Source: Arenibacterium halophilum
Lineage (GTDB): Bacteria > Pseudomonadota > Alphaproteobacteria > Rhodobacterales > Rhodobacteraceae
Assembly: GCF_005938225.1 (NCBI RefSeq)
Contig: NZ_VCPC01000002.1
Location: forward strand, 62,001 to 126,000
Direction: 5' to 3'
Length of the DNA: 64,000 nt
Shown here piece by piece: positions 52,566 to 61,892 of the stretch (position 1 is the first letter of the stretch; each line of letters starts with the position of its first letter). Below the pieces are notes generated by a model. The model made no database searches and was not told the origin of the DNA. It saw only the letters and a program-made list of their open reading frames with translations. The translations under genes and the position numbers were made by a program.

Positions 52566-54182
52566 TCACTTCGGCGCGGCGTATTTTTCGCGCAGGCGTT
52601 TCTTGTCGATCTTGCCGACGCTGGTGCGGTCCAGCGCCTCGACCGCGATGAACCGGTCGGGGATCGCGAAGCGCGAGAGTTTGCCCTGATCGACGAACCC
52701 TTGCAGGTGCCGCGACAGCTCGGCGCTGTCGATCGCGCCATTCGCCACGATCAGCGCCAGCGGGCGTTCGCCCCACTTGGCGTCTGCCACTCCGATGACC
52801 GCGCATTCCGTCACGCTGGCGTGCCGGGTCAGCAGATCCTCGACATCCACCGAGGACACCCATTCGCCGCCGGTTTTGATCACGTCCTTCAACCGATCCA
52901 CGATCTTCACATAGCGGTCGGGCGTGGCGGTCGCGATGTCGCCGGTGTGCAGGTATCCGCCCTGCCACAGGGCGCGGCTGGCCTCGGGGTTGTTCATGTA
53001 CCCCCGAGTCAACCACGGCGCGCGGGCGACCAGTTCGCCCCGCGAAACTCCATCGGCGGGCACGTCCTGCATCGCCTCATCTACTATTCGCACGTCCGTC
53101 AGGATCGCAGGCCGCCCGGCCAGGATGCGCAGGCCGATGTCGTCCGCGCCTTCGGGCAGCGACTGTGTGTCGACATGGGCGATCAACAGCAGCGGGCAGG
53201 TTTCCGACATGCCATAGCCGCAGAAAATGTCGATACCCCGCGCCTGCGCCTGCTCGGCCAGGCTGCGGGTCAGAACCGCGCCGCCCACCACGATTTTCCA
53301 CCCGGTCAGATCGGCCCCGCCCGGTGCGGCCAGCAGCATTTGCAGGATCGTCGGCACGCAATGGGAAAAGGTCACGCCTTCGCGTTGTTGCAGGGCCAGC
53401 AGGCGATCCGGCTCGTAGCGGCCGGGGTAGACCTGTTTCACCCCCAGCGCCGTCGCCATGAAGGGCACGCCCCAGGCGTGAACATGGAACATCGGCGTGA
53501 TCGGCATGTAGACATCGGACTGGTCGAACCGGCCCTGATCGGTCTTGGTGGCATAGGTCGCGATCAGCGACAGCGTGTGCAGCACGATCTGGCGGTGGCT
53601 GTAGAACACCTGCTTCGGCTGCCCGGTGGTGCCGGTGGTGTGAAAGGTGGTGGCGGTGGTCGTCTCGGGCAGTTCGGGGAAATCGTAACGGTCGGACGCC
53701 CTGGCCAGCAGCGGCTCGTAACAGATCGCGCCGTCGATCGGGCCATCGTCGGGCAGCATCACAATGCCGCAGGGAAAGGCGATGTGTTCGGCCAGAGCCG
53801 TGACAACCTCGGCAAAATCCGGATGCACCATCAGCAGGGCAGGGCGCGTCTGTGTCAGCGTGAACAGGATCTGGTCAACACTCAGCCGCACGTTCACCGT
53901 TTGCAACGTCGCCCCCATCATCGGCACGGCAAAGAAGCATTCCAGATAGCGGTGGCTGTCCCAGTCCATCACCGTCACCGTGTCGCCCGGGCGCACGCCC
54001 AGGCCCGCCAGCCCGTCCGCCAGCCGCTGCACCCGCGCGCGCAGCTCGCGATAGGTGAACCGCAGATCGTCGCGATAGACGATCTCCTGGTCGGGGTCAT
54101 AGCGGGCAGGCGAAAACAGCAGTTGCCCGATCAGCAGGTTCTGCTGTGGCATCAGCCCGGTTTCCGGGTCGGTGTCGTGCAT
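52566..54182 (-). CDS. AMP-forming acyl-CoA synthetase
   Basis: 538 residues, ANL superfamily: P-loop-like TFHTTGTTGQPKQVFYS, YGMSETCPL, GGYLHTGDIA and the C-terminal catalytic Lys in TSVGKIDKKRLREKY. It would activate a carboxylic acid as the CoA ester, perhaps the one imported by the TRAP system directly upstream on the same strand (20-base gap). Length and motifs resemble medium/long-chain fatty acyl-CoA ligases, but the acid is not identifiable. GGAG precedes the ATG at 54182. Confidence 0.88.
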   Translation of the reverse strand: MHDTDPETGLMPQQNLLIGQLLFSPARYDPDQEIVYRDDLRFTYRELRARVQRLADGLAGLGVRPGDTVTVMDWDSHRYLECFFAVPMMGATLQTVNVRLSVDQILFTLTQTRPALLMVHPDFAEVVTALAEHIAFPCGIVMLPDDGPIDGAICYEPLLARASDRYDFPELPETTTATTFHTTGTTGQPKQVFYSHRQIVLHTLSLIATYATKTDQGRFDQSDVYMPITPMFHVHAWGVPFMATALGVKQVYPGRYEPDRLLALQQREGVTFSHCVPTILQMLLAAPGGADLTGWKIVVGGAVLTRSLAEQAQARGIDIFCGYGMSETCPLLLIAHVDTQSLPEGADDIGLRILAGRPAILTDVRIVDEAMQDVPADGVSRGELVARAPWLTRGYMNNPEASRALWQGGYLHTGDIATATPDRYVKIVDRLKDVIKTGGEWVSSVDVEDLLTRHASVTECAVIGVADAKWGERPLALIVANGAIDSAELSRHLQGFVDQGKLSRFAIPDRFIAVEALDRTSVGKIDKKRLREKYAAPK

Positions 54183-54202
54183 GTCTGGTCTCCGGGGGCG
54201 GG

Positions 54203-55513
54203 CTACATCATCGTGTCGGGCAGATAGGTCGAGATCTCGGGGATCAGGATCAGCACCGTCAGGATCACCAGTTCGATCAGGATGAAGGGCAGGATGCCGA
54301 CGTAAACCTCGCCTATCGTCACGCGCCCTTCGGACGCGCCGACCACGGCAAACAGGTTCAGCCCGACGGGGGGCGTGATCACTCCGATCTCGATCATCTT
54401 GCACAGTATCACGCCGAACCAGATCGGGTGCATCCCGTAGGCCTGGATCACCGGAAAGACGAAAGGCACCGTCATCACCAGCATCGACAGCGGGTCGATG
54501 AACATGCCCAGCACGAAATACATCAGCACCATCAACAGGATGAACATGCCCGGCGACAGCCCGCTGCCGGTGACGAACCCGGTCAGGTCCGACACAAAGC
54601 CTGACAGCACAAGAAAGCGCGAAAACAGCAGCCCGGCGATGATCAGCACGAATAGCACGGCTGTCAGTTCCGCCGTTTCCCGGGCCGAAGCCCAGACCTG
54701 CCCGGCGGTGATGCGTCGCCGCAGCACCGCAATCGCCAGCGCCCCGGTCGCGCCCAACGCGCCTGCGGTGGTGGGCGGCGTGATGCCCGAATAGATGCCC
54801 CCCAGCACGATGAACACCAGCACCAGCATCGGCCAGATGCCCCGCAGCCCCAGCACCTTTTCCCGCAGGGTTGACCGTGCCTCGGACCGGGGAATCCAGT
54901 CGGGCCGGATGCGCGCGATCAGCGGGATCGCCGCCATATAGCAGGCGGCGGTGAAGATGCCCGGCAGAATACCCGCCATGAACAGCTTGCCGATGCTTTG
55001 TTCAGTCAGGATGCCGAAGATCACGAAGGTTAGCGAAGGCGGGATCAGCGCGGCAAAGGTGCCGGCGGCGGCGATCACCCCTGCACTCAGCCCCTTGTGA
55101 TAGCCGCGCGCGATCACCTCGGGCAGGGCGATGCGGGTGAACATTGCCGCGTTCACGATGGTGGACCCGGAAATCGCGGAAAACCCGGCCGAGGCCATGG
55201 TGGTCGCCATCAGAAGGCCCCCGCGCAGCCCCTCCATCCAGCGGTTCACGGCCGTGTAAAGCTCGGATATGATGCCGGAAAAGGCGGCGATGGTGCCCAT
55301 CAGGACAAACATCGGAATGACGGCGAAGGAATACTCGCTGGCGACCGAATAAGGCAGCGATTGCACCATCACGAACAGAAAGGTCGCGCCGCCCGTCATA
55401 TACAAACCTACGGCGCCCACGATGCCGATGGAAAAGGCGATGGGAATGCCGAACCCCGCCATGGCGATCATCGCGGCAATCGCGATCAGCCCGTTTGTCA
55501 GCACGTCCGTCAT
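54203..55513 (-). CDS. dctM: TRAP transporter large permease (DctM)
   Basis: 436 residues and about 12 membrane helices; family segments IPMFVLMGTIAAFSGI, SGSTIVNAAMF, IPPSLTFVIFG and ITPPVGLNLFAVVG. It forms the sodium-driven channel with DctQ. It overlaps dctQ by ATGA. Confidence 0.95.
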   Translation of the reverse strand: MTDVLTNGLIAIAAMIAMAGFGIPIAFSIGIVGAVGLYMTGGATFLFVMVQSLPYSVASEYSFAVIPMFVLMGTIAAFSGIISELYTAVNRWMEGLRGGLLMATTMASAGFSAISGSTIVNAAMFTRIALPEVIARGYHKGLSAGVIAAAGTFAALIPPSLTFVIFGILTEQSIGKLFMAGILPGIFTAACYMAAIPLIARIRPDWIPRSEARSTLREKVLGLRGIWPMLVLVFIVLGGIYSGITPPTTAGALGATGALAIAVLRRRITAGQVWASARETAELTAVLFVLIIAGLLFSRFLVLSGFVSDLTGFVTGSGLSPGMFILLMVLMYFVLGMFIDPLSMLVMTVPFVFPVIQAYGMHPIWFGVILCKMIEIGVITPPVGLNLFAVVGASEGRVTIGEVYVGILPFILIELVILTVLILIPEISTYLPDTMM

Positions 55514-56031
55514 GGCTGGGCCGCCTGTTGCGTGACGGTGTGGCCGGCCAGCACATGCACCAACTGCCGCGCGGCTTCGAGCGTGGCGACCGCGCAGCCG
55601 AAGGCCAGCAGGAATTTTCCCGGGTAGATCGGGATCGGAGTCCCGCCCGAGGCATATTCGTTGATCGCAAGACTGTGCAACGCCTCTTGCCCGCCGAACC
55701 ATGCGATGGTGCCGAAAAACGCCATCGCGGCAATCCGTGCGCTGGCCTGCGACAGGCGCATCAACCAGCCGCGAAAATGACCCGAGACGATGTCGACCGC
55801 GATATGCGCGCTTTTCATCTGCGCAGCGGCAAGGCCGGTGAAGACGACGATCACCAGTGCGACCTCGGACACTTCAAGCGCGCTGGGCAGCGGTTTGCCC
55901 AGAACCGAGGTGCCGATGATGTCGGCGGTGCCCACCACCGCAAGGATGGCGATGAACGCCGACGCCAGCGCCAGCGCGGCGCGGCAGAGCCATTGGATGC
56001 CAGTGTCGAGAAAGGCAAGTATCTGCCGCAT
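55510..56031 (-). CDS. dctQ: TRAP transporter small permease (DctQ)
   Basis: 173 residues with four predicted membrane helices and the DctQ pattern LPSALEVSEVALVIVVFTGL, then AHIAVDIV. It lies between dctP (73-base gap) and dctM (4-base overlap). Confidence 0.9.
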   Translation of the reverse strand: MRQILAFLDTGIQWLCRAALALASAFIAILAVVGTADIIGTSVLGKPLPSALEVSEVALVIVVFTGLAAAQMKSAHIAVDIVSGHFRGWLMRLSQASARIAAMAFFGTIAWFGGQEALHSLAINEYASGGTPIPIYPGKFLLAFGCAVATLEAARQLVHVLAGHTVTQQAAQP

Positions 56032-56104
56032 ATGGGAATTTCCGTTCTCTCAAAATCCGGGGCAGGGGCCGCGCGGGCCCCCGCCTGTGCCGCTTGGGCG
56101 CGGA

Positions 56105-57154
56105 TCAGTCCTGCGCGGCCTTGTCATAGGCGGCCATCAGCGCCTCGGCATAGGCTTTGCCTTCGTCGCCCATGCCGCGGTCTTCCATCGCCTGCACCCA
56201 CAGGGCGACCATGTCGGGCACGGCGGCGTGCAGCGCCTCGGGGTCGTCAAAGGCGACCATCTCGGCCCCGGCGGCCAGCATCGCCTGCTTCGCGCGGGCG
56301 CTGTCGGCTTCGGATTGTTCGTTCCACCACAGCGTCACCTCTTCCCCGACACGGGTCAGCAGGGCCTGCGTGTCAGGTGTCAGCTTGTTGAAGGCATCAA
56401 GGTTCATGCTGTCGGAATAGGCCACGATCCCGCCCATGGGCACGTCGACGATATATTTCGCGACCTCATGCAGCTTGTAGGCCTCCATGTCGGGGAAGGA
56501 CGAATAGGTGCAATCCAGCGAGCCGCGTTTCATCGCCTCGTAGGCATCTGCGACGATCACGTTGACGGGGGTTGCGCCAATCGCTTCCAGCATCTTGGGG
56601 ATATAGTTGCCAAAGGATTTGACTTTCAGCCCCTTGAAATCATCCATGGTTTTCACCGGCTGAGTGCAGAGGAAATAGAAATTGTCCAGCGCCCGGAAAA
56701 TCAGCGGCTTGATATTGTTGGCTTCATATTCCGCAATTTGAGATTCGTTCGTTTTGCCCATTTCGATCAGGGCTTCAATTGCTGCGGCGGGATCCATGAA
56801 TGTATGTGGAATCGCATTTGTCATGGAATACAGTGGCAATTGCGATATGAAATACCCGGGAACGATGTCTGAAATATCAACCGCGCCTTTCGATACCAGA
56901 TCAAGCGCCTCTTTCATTCCGCCAAGCGAGCCGCCCCAGAACATCTGGAACTTGACCTTGCCATCGCTTTGTTCGGTCACCTGTTCGTTGAAGCGTTCGG
57001 TGGTCACGACCATCGGATAGGTCTGCGGCAGGCCGGTGGCGTGGCGCAGCGTGACATCGGAATAATCTTCTGCGGCAAGGTGTTGTCCAAAGCCAGCGGT
57101 GAGCGTAGCGGCGACAAGCCCGGCGCGCAGCAACGGGTTCGCGAATGGTGCCAT
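56105..57154 (-). CDS. dctP: TRAP transporter substrate-binding protein (DctP)
   Basis: 349 residues with a signal peptide (MAPFANPLLRAGLVAATLTA, cleavage about residue 28). DctP fold: LPQTYPMVVTTERFNEQV, FWGGSLGGMKEALDLV, IVPGYFISQLPLYSM; the Arg of LIFRALDN and DFKGLKVKSFGNY mark the usual carboxylate site region. GGGAGGATC precedes the ATG at 57154. The ligand is likely an organic acid, in keeping with the acyl-CoA ligase downstream. Confidence 0.93.
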   Translation of the reverse strand: MAPFANPLLRAGLVAATLTAGFGQHLAAEDYSDVTLRHATGLPQTYPMVVTTERFNEQVTEQSDGKVKFQMFWGGSLGGMKEALDLVSKGAVDISDIVPGYFISQLPLYSMTNAIPHTFMDPAAAIEALIEMGKTNESQIAEYEANNIKPLIFRALDNFYFLCTQPVKTMDDFKGLKVKSFGNYIPKMLEAIGATPVNVIVADAYEAMKRGSLDCTYSSFPDMEAYKLHEVAKYIVDVPMGGIVAYSDSMNLDAFNKLTPDTQALLTRVGEEVTLWWNEQSEADSARAKQAMLAAGAEMVAFDDPEALHAAVPDMVALWVQAMEDRGMGDEGKAYAEALMAAYDKAAQD

Positions 57155-57218
57155 TGGTATGATCCTCCCTAGATCGTGGTGCGGCGCGCGGATCTTCTTG
57201 CCCGGCTCCCGCGTGACA

Positions 57219-57237
57219 ATTTTCAAGCTGTGAAAAT
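57219..57237. promoter_or_regulatory. Candidate operator in the dctP / MBL divergent promoter
   Basis: Perfect inverted repeat ATTTTCA-AGCTG-TGAAAAT in the 223-base region between divergent dctP and the MBL-fold gene. The binding protein is unknown. Confidence 0.45.
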
Positions 57238-57377
57238 AATGTTTGCGGTTCTCCGATTTCTATTCCATTCAATACAGGGTCCGCGACCGGTCGCAAAGCC
57301 CCGAGTGGCGAGGCGGTATGAAATCTGATAAATCCGCGACATGAGGCGCGGCCGGGCGGGTAAATCGGGAGGGTGCG

Positions 57378-58277
57378 ATGAAAACCTTGGACCTGGGGAA
57401 TGTTACGGTCGACAAGATTGTCGAAAATGAACATATGTGGCTTGATCCGTTCTGGCTGTTTCACAATATTGACCAGCCGACAATCGATCGCAATTTACAC
57501 TGGATGCAGGATTTCCTGTTCGACCGGGCGGCCAACCGGATCAGCCTGAGCTTTCACAGCTTCCTGATCCGGGCGGGCGGGCGCAACATTCTGGTCGATA
57601 CCTGCGTCGGCAACCACAAGGAGCGGCCCGGAACGCCGTTCTGGAACAAGCTGAAAACCACGCAGTACATGCGCGATCTGGCGCGCCACGGGTTGACTCC
57701 GGCGGATGTTCACATGGTGATGTGCACACATCTGCATGTCGATCACGTCGGCTGGAACACCCAGCTTGAAGATGGCCGCTGGGTGCCGACCTTTCCGAAC
57801 GCGCGCTACATCTTCGGGCGCGCCGAGTTCGACGGCCACGCCGCGCGGCAGGCGGACACACCGGACACGCCGATCAACCGCGGGTCCTGGGCCGACAGCG
57901 TTCTGCCTGTGGTCGACGCCGGTCTGGCCGAGCTGGTCGAGGATGATTTCACCGAAGCTCTGGGGCTGGAAGAACGGATTACCCTGTTGCCGACACCGGG
58001 TCACACGCCGGGGCATTTCTGTATCAATGTCGAAGGGCGGAACGATGCCGGGCTGATCACCGGCGACGCGATCCATCACCCGATCCAGCTGCGTGAACCG
58101 CATCTGGTGAACAATGGCGACATGGATGTGCCCCATGCCCGCCGCACGCGCGAGGCACTGATCCGGCAACTGGCCGACAGTGGGCAGGTGATGCTGCCTT
58201 GTCATTTTGCAGGCCCGACCGCCGGTCGTATTCGCGACGATGGGGCGGGGCTGCACTGGTTCGATTTCCTCGACTAG
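57378..58277 (+). CDS. MBL-fold metallo-hydrolase (lactonase-like)
   Basis: 299 residues. Metal motif CTHLHVDHVGW (HxHxDH) near residue 120, third His in PTPGHTPGHF, Asp in ITGDAIHH, and late His in LPCHFAGPT. Layout resembles lactonases and related hydrolases; no signal peptide. GGAGG precedes the ATG. Its context with a TRAP importer, SDR and carboxymuconolactone-decarboxylase-family gene suggests lactone or ester hydrolysis in a catabolic route; this is inference. Confidence 0.82.
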   Translation: MKTLDLGNVTVDKIVENEHMWLDPFWLFHNIDQPTIDRNLHWMQDFLFDRAANRISLSFHSFLIRAGGRNILVDTCVGNHKERPGTPFWNKLKTTQYMRDLARHGLTPADVHMVMCTHLHVDHVGWNTQLEDGRWVPTFPNARYIFGRAEFDGHAARQADTPDTPINRGSWADSVLPVVDAGLAELVEDDFTEALGLEERITLLPTPGHTPGHFCINVEGRNDAGLITGDAIHHPIQLREPHLVNNGDMDVPHARRTREALIRQLADSGQVMLPCHFAGPTAGRIRDDGAGLHWFDFLD

Positions 58278-58280
58278 GTG

Positions 58281-59063
58281 CTACAGCGTCGCGCCGCCAT
58301 CCACCACAAGTTCCAGCCCGGTGACATAGCGCGACTCGTCCGAGGCAAGGAACAACGCCGCATTCGCGATATCCTCGGGAGTGCCCTGATGGCCCATTGG
58401 GCAGCGGGCATCGCGGGCGGCCATCGCGGCGTCACGCTCGGCGTCGGTTTTGAACAGGGCGGCGGCGTGGGGCGAATTGATCAGCCCCGGCAGGATCACG
58501 TTGGCGCGAACATGGTGCGGCGCATATTGCCGCGCGATCACCCGGGTCATCCGGTTCAGCGCGGCCTTGGACACGTTGTAGGACAGGAACTGCATCGGGC
58601 TCCACCGCAGGCTGGCGATGGACGACACCATGATGATCGAGCCGGATTTCTGATCTATCATGTGCGGCACGGCAGAACGCGCGGCGGCCATCGCGCCCTT
58701 CAGATTGATATCGAACACCCGGTCCCAGCTGTCGTCAGTGACTTCGATCAGCTCGCCAAAGGCTTCGATGCCGACGTTGTAATGCAGAATGTCGATGCGC
58801 CCGTAGCGGTCGATGCAGGCGGCGATGGTGGCGTCGATCTGGTCGGTTTTGGCCACATCGACCTGAAACGCGCTGGCTGTGCCGCCAAGGGCCTCGATTT
58901 CCGTCACCGTGCGGTCAGCGGCCTGGGGCGAGATATCGGCGCACAGCACCGTGGCCCCGTGGCGCGCGAATGTGACGGCAGCGGCCGAACCGTTGCTGGC
59001 GCCCTCTCCGATGGACCCGGCGCCGATCACCACGGCAATCTTGTCGTTCAGTCGCTGGGTCAA
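58281..59063 (-). CDS. SDR family oxidoreductase
   Basis: 260 residues: cofactor loop IGAGSIGEGASNG (with an insertion relative to GxxxGxG), NVG in place of NAG, catalytic Ser in VSSIAS and YNVSK. The start codon is TTG at 59063, with AAAGGA 7 bases upstream; no in-frame ATG suits the N-terminus. It lies 21 bases after the LacI gene on the same strand, so it is in the CMD-lacI-SDR operon. It converges on the MBL gene (3-base gap). Confidence 0.82.
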   Translation of the reverse strand: MTQRLNDKIAVVIGAGSIGEGASNGSAAAVTFARHGATVLCADISPQAADRTVTEIEALGGTASAFQVDVAKTDQIDATIAACIDRYGRIDILHYNVGIEAFGELIEVTDDSWDRVFDINLKGAMAAARSAVPHMIDQKSGSIIMVSSIASLRWSPMQFLSYNVSKAALNRMTRVIARQYAPHHVRANVILPGLINSPHAAALFKTDAERDAAMAARDARCPMGHQGTPEDIANAALFLASDESRYVTGLELVVDGGATL

Positions 59064-59084
59064 TCTGTGGTCCTTTTGAAACGG

Positions 59085-60107
59085 TTACGCTCCAGGCGAT
59101 CCGCAGGATTCGCGTTCGATGAGCTGGGTCGGGATGATGATGCGCTGGGGGGCGCCGTCTTCGGATTTGTCGAGCCGGCGCAGCATCAACTCGGCCAGCA
59201 TCTGGCCCACCAGCTCGAGGTCCCATGTCACGGTGGAAATCGACGGGGCGTGCAGGCGGGCCAGATCGGTATCGCCGACGGTCAGAACGCTGACATCCTG
59301 CGGAATGCGCAGCCCGTTCTGACGCAACCCCTGCAGTGTTCCGGCCAGCATCCGGGTGCCGAGCGTGAGAAATGCGGTGGGCGCAGGGCGCAGCGACATT
59401 AGTGACAGCGCCTCGCTTGCCACGAAATCCATTGAGGATTTATGCGCGCGGATCAGGTCGTCGCGCGGCTCGAATCCGCGCTCGGCCAGCGCCTCGGTGT
59501 ACCCGGCAATCCGTTCGCGCCCGGGGCTGAGTTTGCTGGACGAAGACAGCAGCGCAATGCGTTCATGTCCAAGGTTCAGCAGGTGGCGCGTGGCCTCGTA
59601 AGCGGCGCGGCGGTGATCCACGTGCAGCCCGCTTTGATCGCTGCCAACGTCGCGGTCGTAGCCGACGATCGGCACGTCGTTCTGGTCAAGGTCTTCCAGC
59701 AGCGGCACGTTTTCCGCCGCGCAGGGGCCCATGATCAGCCCATCGACCCGGCGGCGGCGGAACAGGTCGATCAAGGCGCCCTCCCGCTCACTTTCATTGT
59801 CGGTATTGCCCACCAGCAGCGCATAGCCCGCCTGTTGCAGCCGCTTTTCCGCGGCCCGGATCACCCCGGCAAAGAACGGGTTCGACAGATCGGTGACCAG
59901 CATCCCGATCACCATGGTGGATTTCAGCCGCAGGCTTTGCGCAATCGCATCCGGTTGATAACCCAGCTTTTTCGCCGCATTCGTGACCCGGATCACCGTG
60001 GCTTCGCTGACGCGGCCGCGCCGGTTCAGCGCGCGAGAGGCGGTTCCGATGGAAACGCCCGCTGCGGCGGCAACATCCTTGATCGTCTTGCGGCTGCGGT
60101 TGGTCAC
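59085..60107 (-). CDS. LacI-family transcriptional regulator
   Basis: 340 residues: N-terminal HTH TIKDVAAAAGVSIGTASRAL, hinge GYQPDAIAQSLR, and a periplasmic-binding-protein-like sensor domain (VIGMLVTDLSNPFFAGVI). The start is GTG, 6 bases after the stop of the CMD-family gene. CAAACGTTTTT palindromes at 60735 and 60901 upstream of the operon match LacI-type operators centred on CG. Confidence 0.92.
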   Translation of the reverse strand: MTNRSRKTIKDVAAAAGVSIGTASRALNRRGRVSEATVIRVTNAAKKLGYQPDAIAQSLRLKSTMVIGMLVTDLSNPFFAGVIRAAEKRLQQAGYALLVGNTDNESEREGALIDLFRRRRVDGLIMGPCAAENVPLLEDLDQNDVPIVGYDRDVGSDQSGLHVDHRRAAYEATRHLLNLGHERIALLSSSSKLSPGRERIAGYTEALAERGFEPRDDLIRAHKSSMDFVASEALSLMSLRPAPTAFLTLGTRMLAGTLQGLRQNGLRIPQDVSVLTVGDTDLARLHAPSISTVTWDLELVGQMLAELMLRRLDKSEDGAPQRIIIPTQLIERESCGSPGA

Positions 60108-60113
60108 GGCGGG

Positions 60114-60716
60114 TTACGTCCTGCGATAGTCCTTCGGGAAATGCGCCTGCCCGATTTCAAGCGGCACGCCCGTCGTTTTAGTGTAATACGACGCCAACCG
60201 ATATACGCCACAGGCAAAAACCAGCTCGATCACCTGCGGACTGTCCCAGATCCGCGTCAGCTTGGCCCAGGTTTCGTCCGAGACGTTGCTGTTTTCATGC
60301 AACTCGTCCGCCATGCGCACCACCAGCCTGTCTTCGTCGGTCCAGTTCGGGTGGGCCAGATCGGCGTCACTTTCAGCAACAGCGAGTTCATCCGCCATTG
60401 CATCGTCCAGATCGCAGCGTTTGCCGAAAATCGCGACATGCATCCCCCAGGGGTATTCGGCACCGCTGCGCGCGGTGGTGCGCATGATGGCGATTTCCTT
60501 GGGGCGTAGCTCGACCTTGGCGCCGAATAGTACCGCATGGGCCAGCGCCTGAAATTTGCCCGCCAGTTCCGGGTGATGCGCCATCGACAGCCGCAGATTC
60601 TGAGGCGAGAGGCCTGTAAAGGCCGTATTCTCGATCGCCTGTCGGGTCGCATCGTCATAAGGCGGCTGGCGCAGGGCCAGCCGTTCGGATCGAGGCGGGT
60701 TCTGTTCGGCGGTCAT
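60114..60716 (-). CDS. Carboxymuconolactone-decarboxylase-family protein
   Basis: 200 residues, AhpD/CMD-like all-helical fold (ELAGKFQALAHAVLFGAKVE, LRPKEIAIMRTTARSGAEYPWGMH cited by its ELR-E-H features). The usual CxxC of AhpD is absent (SGAEYPWGMH), so peroxidase chemistry is unlikely; a decarboxylase/isomerase or unknown role fits better. GGAG precedes the ATG at 60716. First gene of a minus-strand operon with lacI and an SDR. Confidence 0.78.
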   Translation of the reverse strand: MTAEQNPPRSERLALRQPPYDDATRQAIENTAFTGLSPQNLRLSMAHHPELAGKFQALAHAVLFGAKVELRPKEIAIMRTTARSGAEYPWGMHVAIFGKRCDLDDAMADELAVAESDADLAHPNWTDEDRLVVRMADELHENSNVSDETWAKLTRIWDSPQVIELVFACGVYRLASYYTKTTGVPLEIGQAHFPKDYRRT

Positions 60717-60732
60717 TGTGGCTCCAGGCGTG

Positions 60733-60914
60733 TGTAAAAACGTTTGTGCTTTTTGTCTGAAAAGTTGCGCGCCTGTCAAGGGTGGGATTTGCGCGGCGCG
60801 CAGGGAGAGCCGGGGCGTCCCCGAGATAATTGCATATTTACCCGTCTGTATGGCCAGTCTTCATCTTCTTGACAGGAAATATGGGGCGCCGTAGCTTGCG
60901 CAAACGTTTTTGCA
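60733..60914. promoter_or_regulatory. Two LacI-type operators in the CMD / LysR divergent promoter
   Basis: TAAAAACGTTTGTG (around 60735-60748) and GCGCAAACGTTTTTGC (60899-60914) share CAAACGTTTTT in opposite orientation. They lie 25 bases upstream of the CMD start and 50 bases upstream of the LysR start, so one LacI protein could control both directions. Confidence 0.6.
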
Positions 60915-60964
60915 ATATTGCGACTCGCGAATGTCGCATCGGCGCCAGGAGAGGGCGGTACAAG

Positions 60965-61873
60965 ATGAGACGGCCCGATCTGAACATCCTGGTGATCCTT
61001 TGCGCGGTCTACCGCGAGGGCAGCGTGACCCGCGCCGCCGAGCGCCTGAACCTGACGCAATCCGCGATCAGCCACGGGCTGGGGCGGTTGCGGCTGCTGT
61101 TCGATGACCCGCTGTTCGTGCGCAAGGGCAACCGGCTGGTGTCGACCCCGCTGGCGCGCAGTCTGGCCGAGGATGCGGCCGAAGGGCTTGACCGGCTCGA
61201 GGCGCTGTTCGAGCGGCAAAGCAGCTTTGATCCGGCGGGCAACGTGCGCACGTTTTCCATCGGCGTGCGCGACGTGCTCGAGGCATCGCTGGTGCCGCCG
61301 CTGATCGACATGATGATGGAGGACGCGCCGCAATCTTCGCTGGTGTCGATGCATGTGCGCCGCACCTCGATGGAAACGCGGCTGGCCTCGGGCGCGGTGG
61401 ACGCGGTTGTCGATGTTTGTCTTGAACAGCCCGAAGAGGTGATGAGCGAGCGGATTTCCGACGAGGAATTCTGTGTCGTGGCCCGGCGCGGGCATCCGCT
61501 GGCCTGCAAGCCGCTGGATCTGTCGGCCTATCTGGACAGCGAACATGTGCTGGTCAGCGTGCGGCAGGAAGGCGACGCCTTTGAGGACGCCAAGCTGCGC
61601 AGCCTTGGGCACCGCCGCACAATCCGTCTGCGGTGCCAGCACTACCTTGCCGCCTATCGCGCCGTGCGCAATTCCGACCTGATCGCCACGATGCCGATGC
61701 GGCTGGCGGTGATGTTCCACGACCCGGAGGAGGTTGACCTGCTGCCGGTGCCGTTTGAAATCGGGCGGATGGATTTTCACCTGTATTGGCACGCGACCCG
61801 CGATGCCGATCCGGGCAACCGCTGGTTCCGCCAGATGGTGCGGCGCGCGGTGCGCTGGCGTCAGGCGGCCTGA
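60965..61873 (+). CDS. LysR-family transcriptional regulator
   Basis: 302 residues. HTH DLNILVILCAVYREGSVTRA / AERLNLTQSAISHGLGRLR, then an effector-binding domain (VRTFSIGVRDVLEASLVPPL; HPLACKPLDLSAYL), NodD/LinR-like in general form. The ATG at 60965 is set by the HTH; GGAGAGGG lies 12 or more bases upstream. It is followed 19 bases later by an SDR gene on the same strand, so it may be co-transcribed with what it regulates. Confidence 0.9.
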   Translation: MRRPDLNILVILCAVYREGSVTRAAERLNLTQSAISHGLGRLRLLFDDPLFVRKGNRLVSTPLARSLAEDAAEGLDRLEALFERQSSFDPAGNVRTFSIGVRDVLEASLVPPLIDMMMEDAPQSSLVSMHVRRTSMETRLASGAVDAVVDVCLEQPEEVMSERISDEEFCVVARRGHPLACKPLDLSAYLDSEHVLVSVRQEGDAFEDAKLRSLGHRRTIRLRCQHYLAAYRAVRNSDLIATMPMRLAVMFHDPEEVDLLPVPFEIGRMDFHLYWHATRDADPGNRWFRQMVRRAVRWRQAA

Positions 61874-61892
61874 GACACAATCGGAGAGGGAC

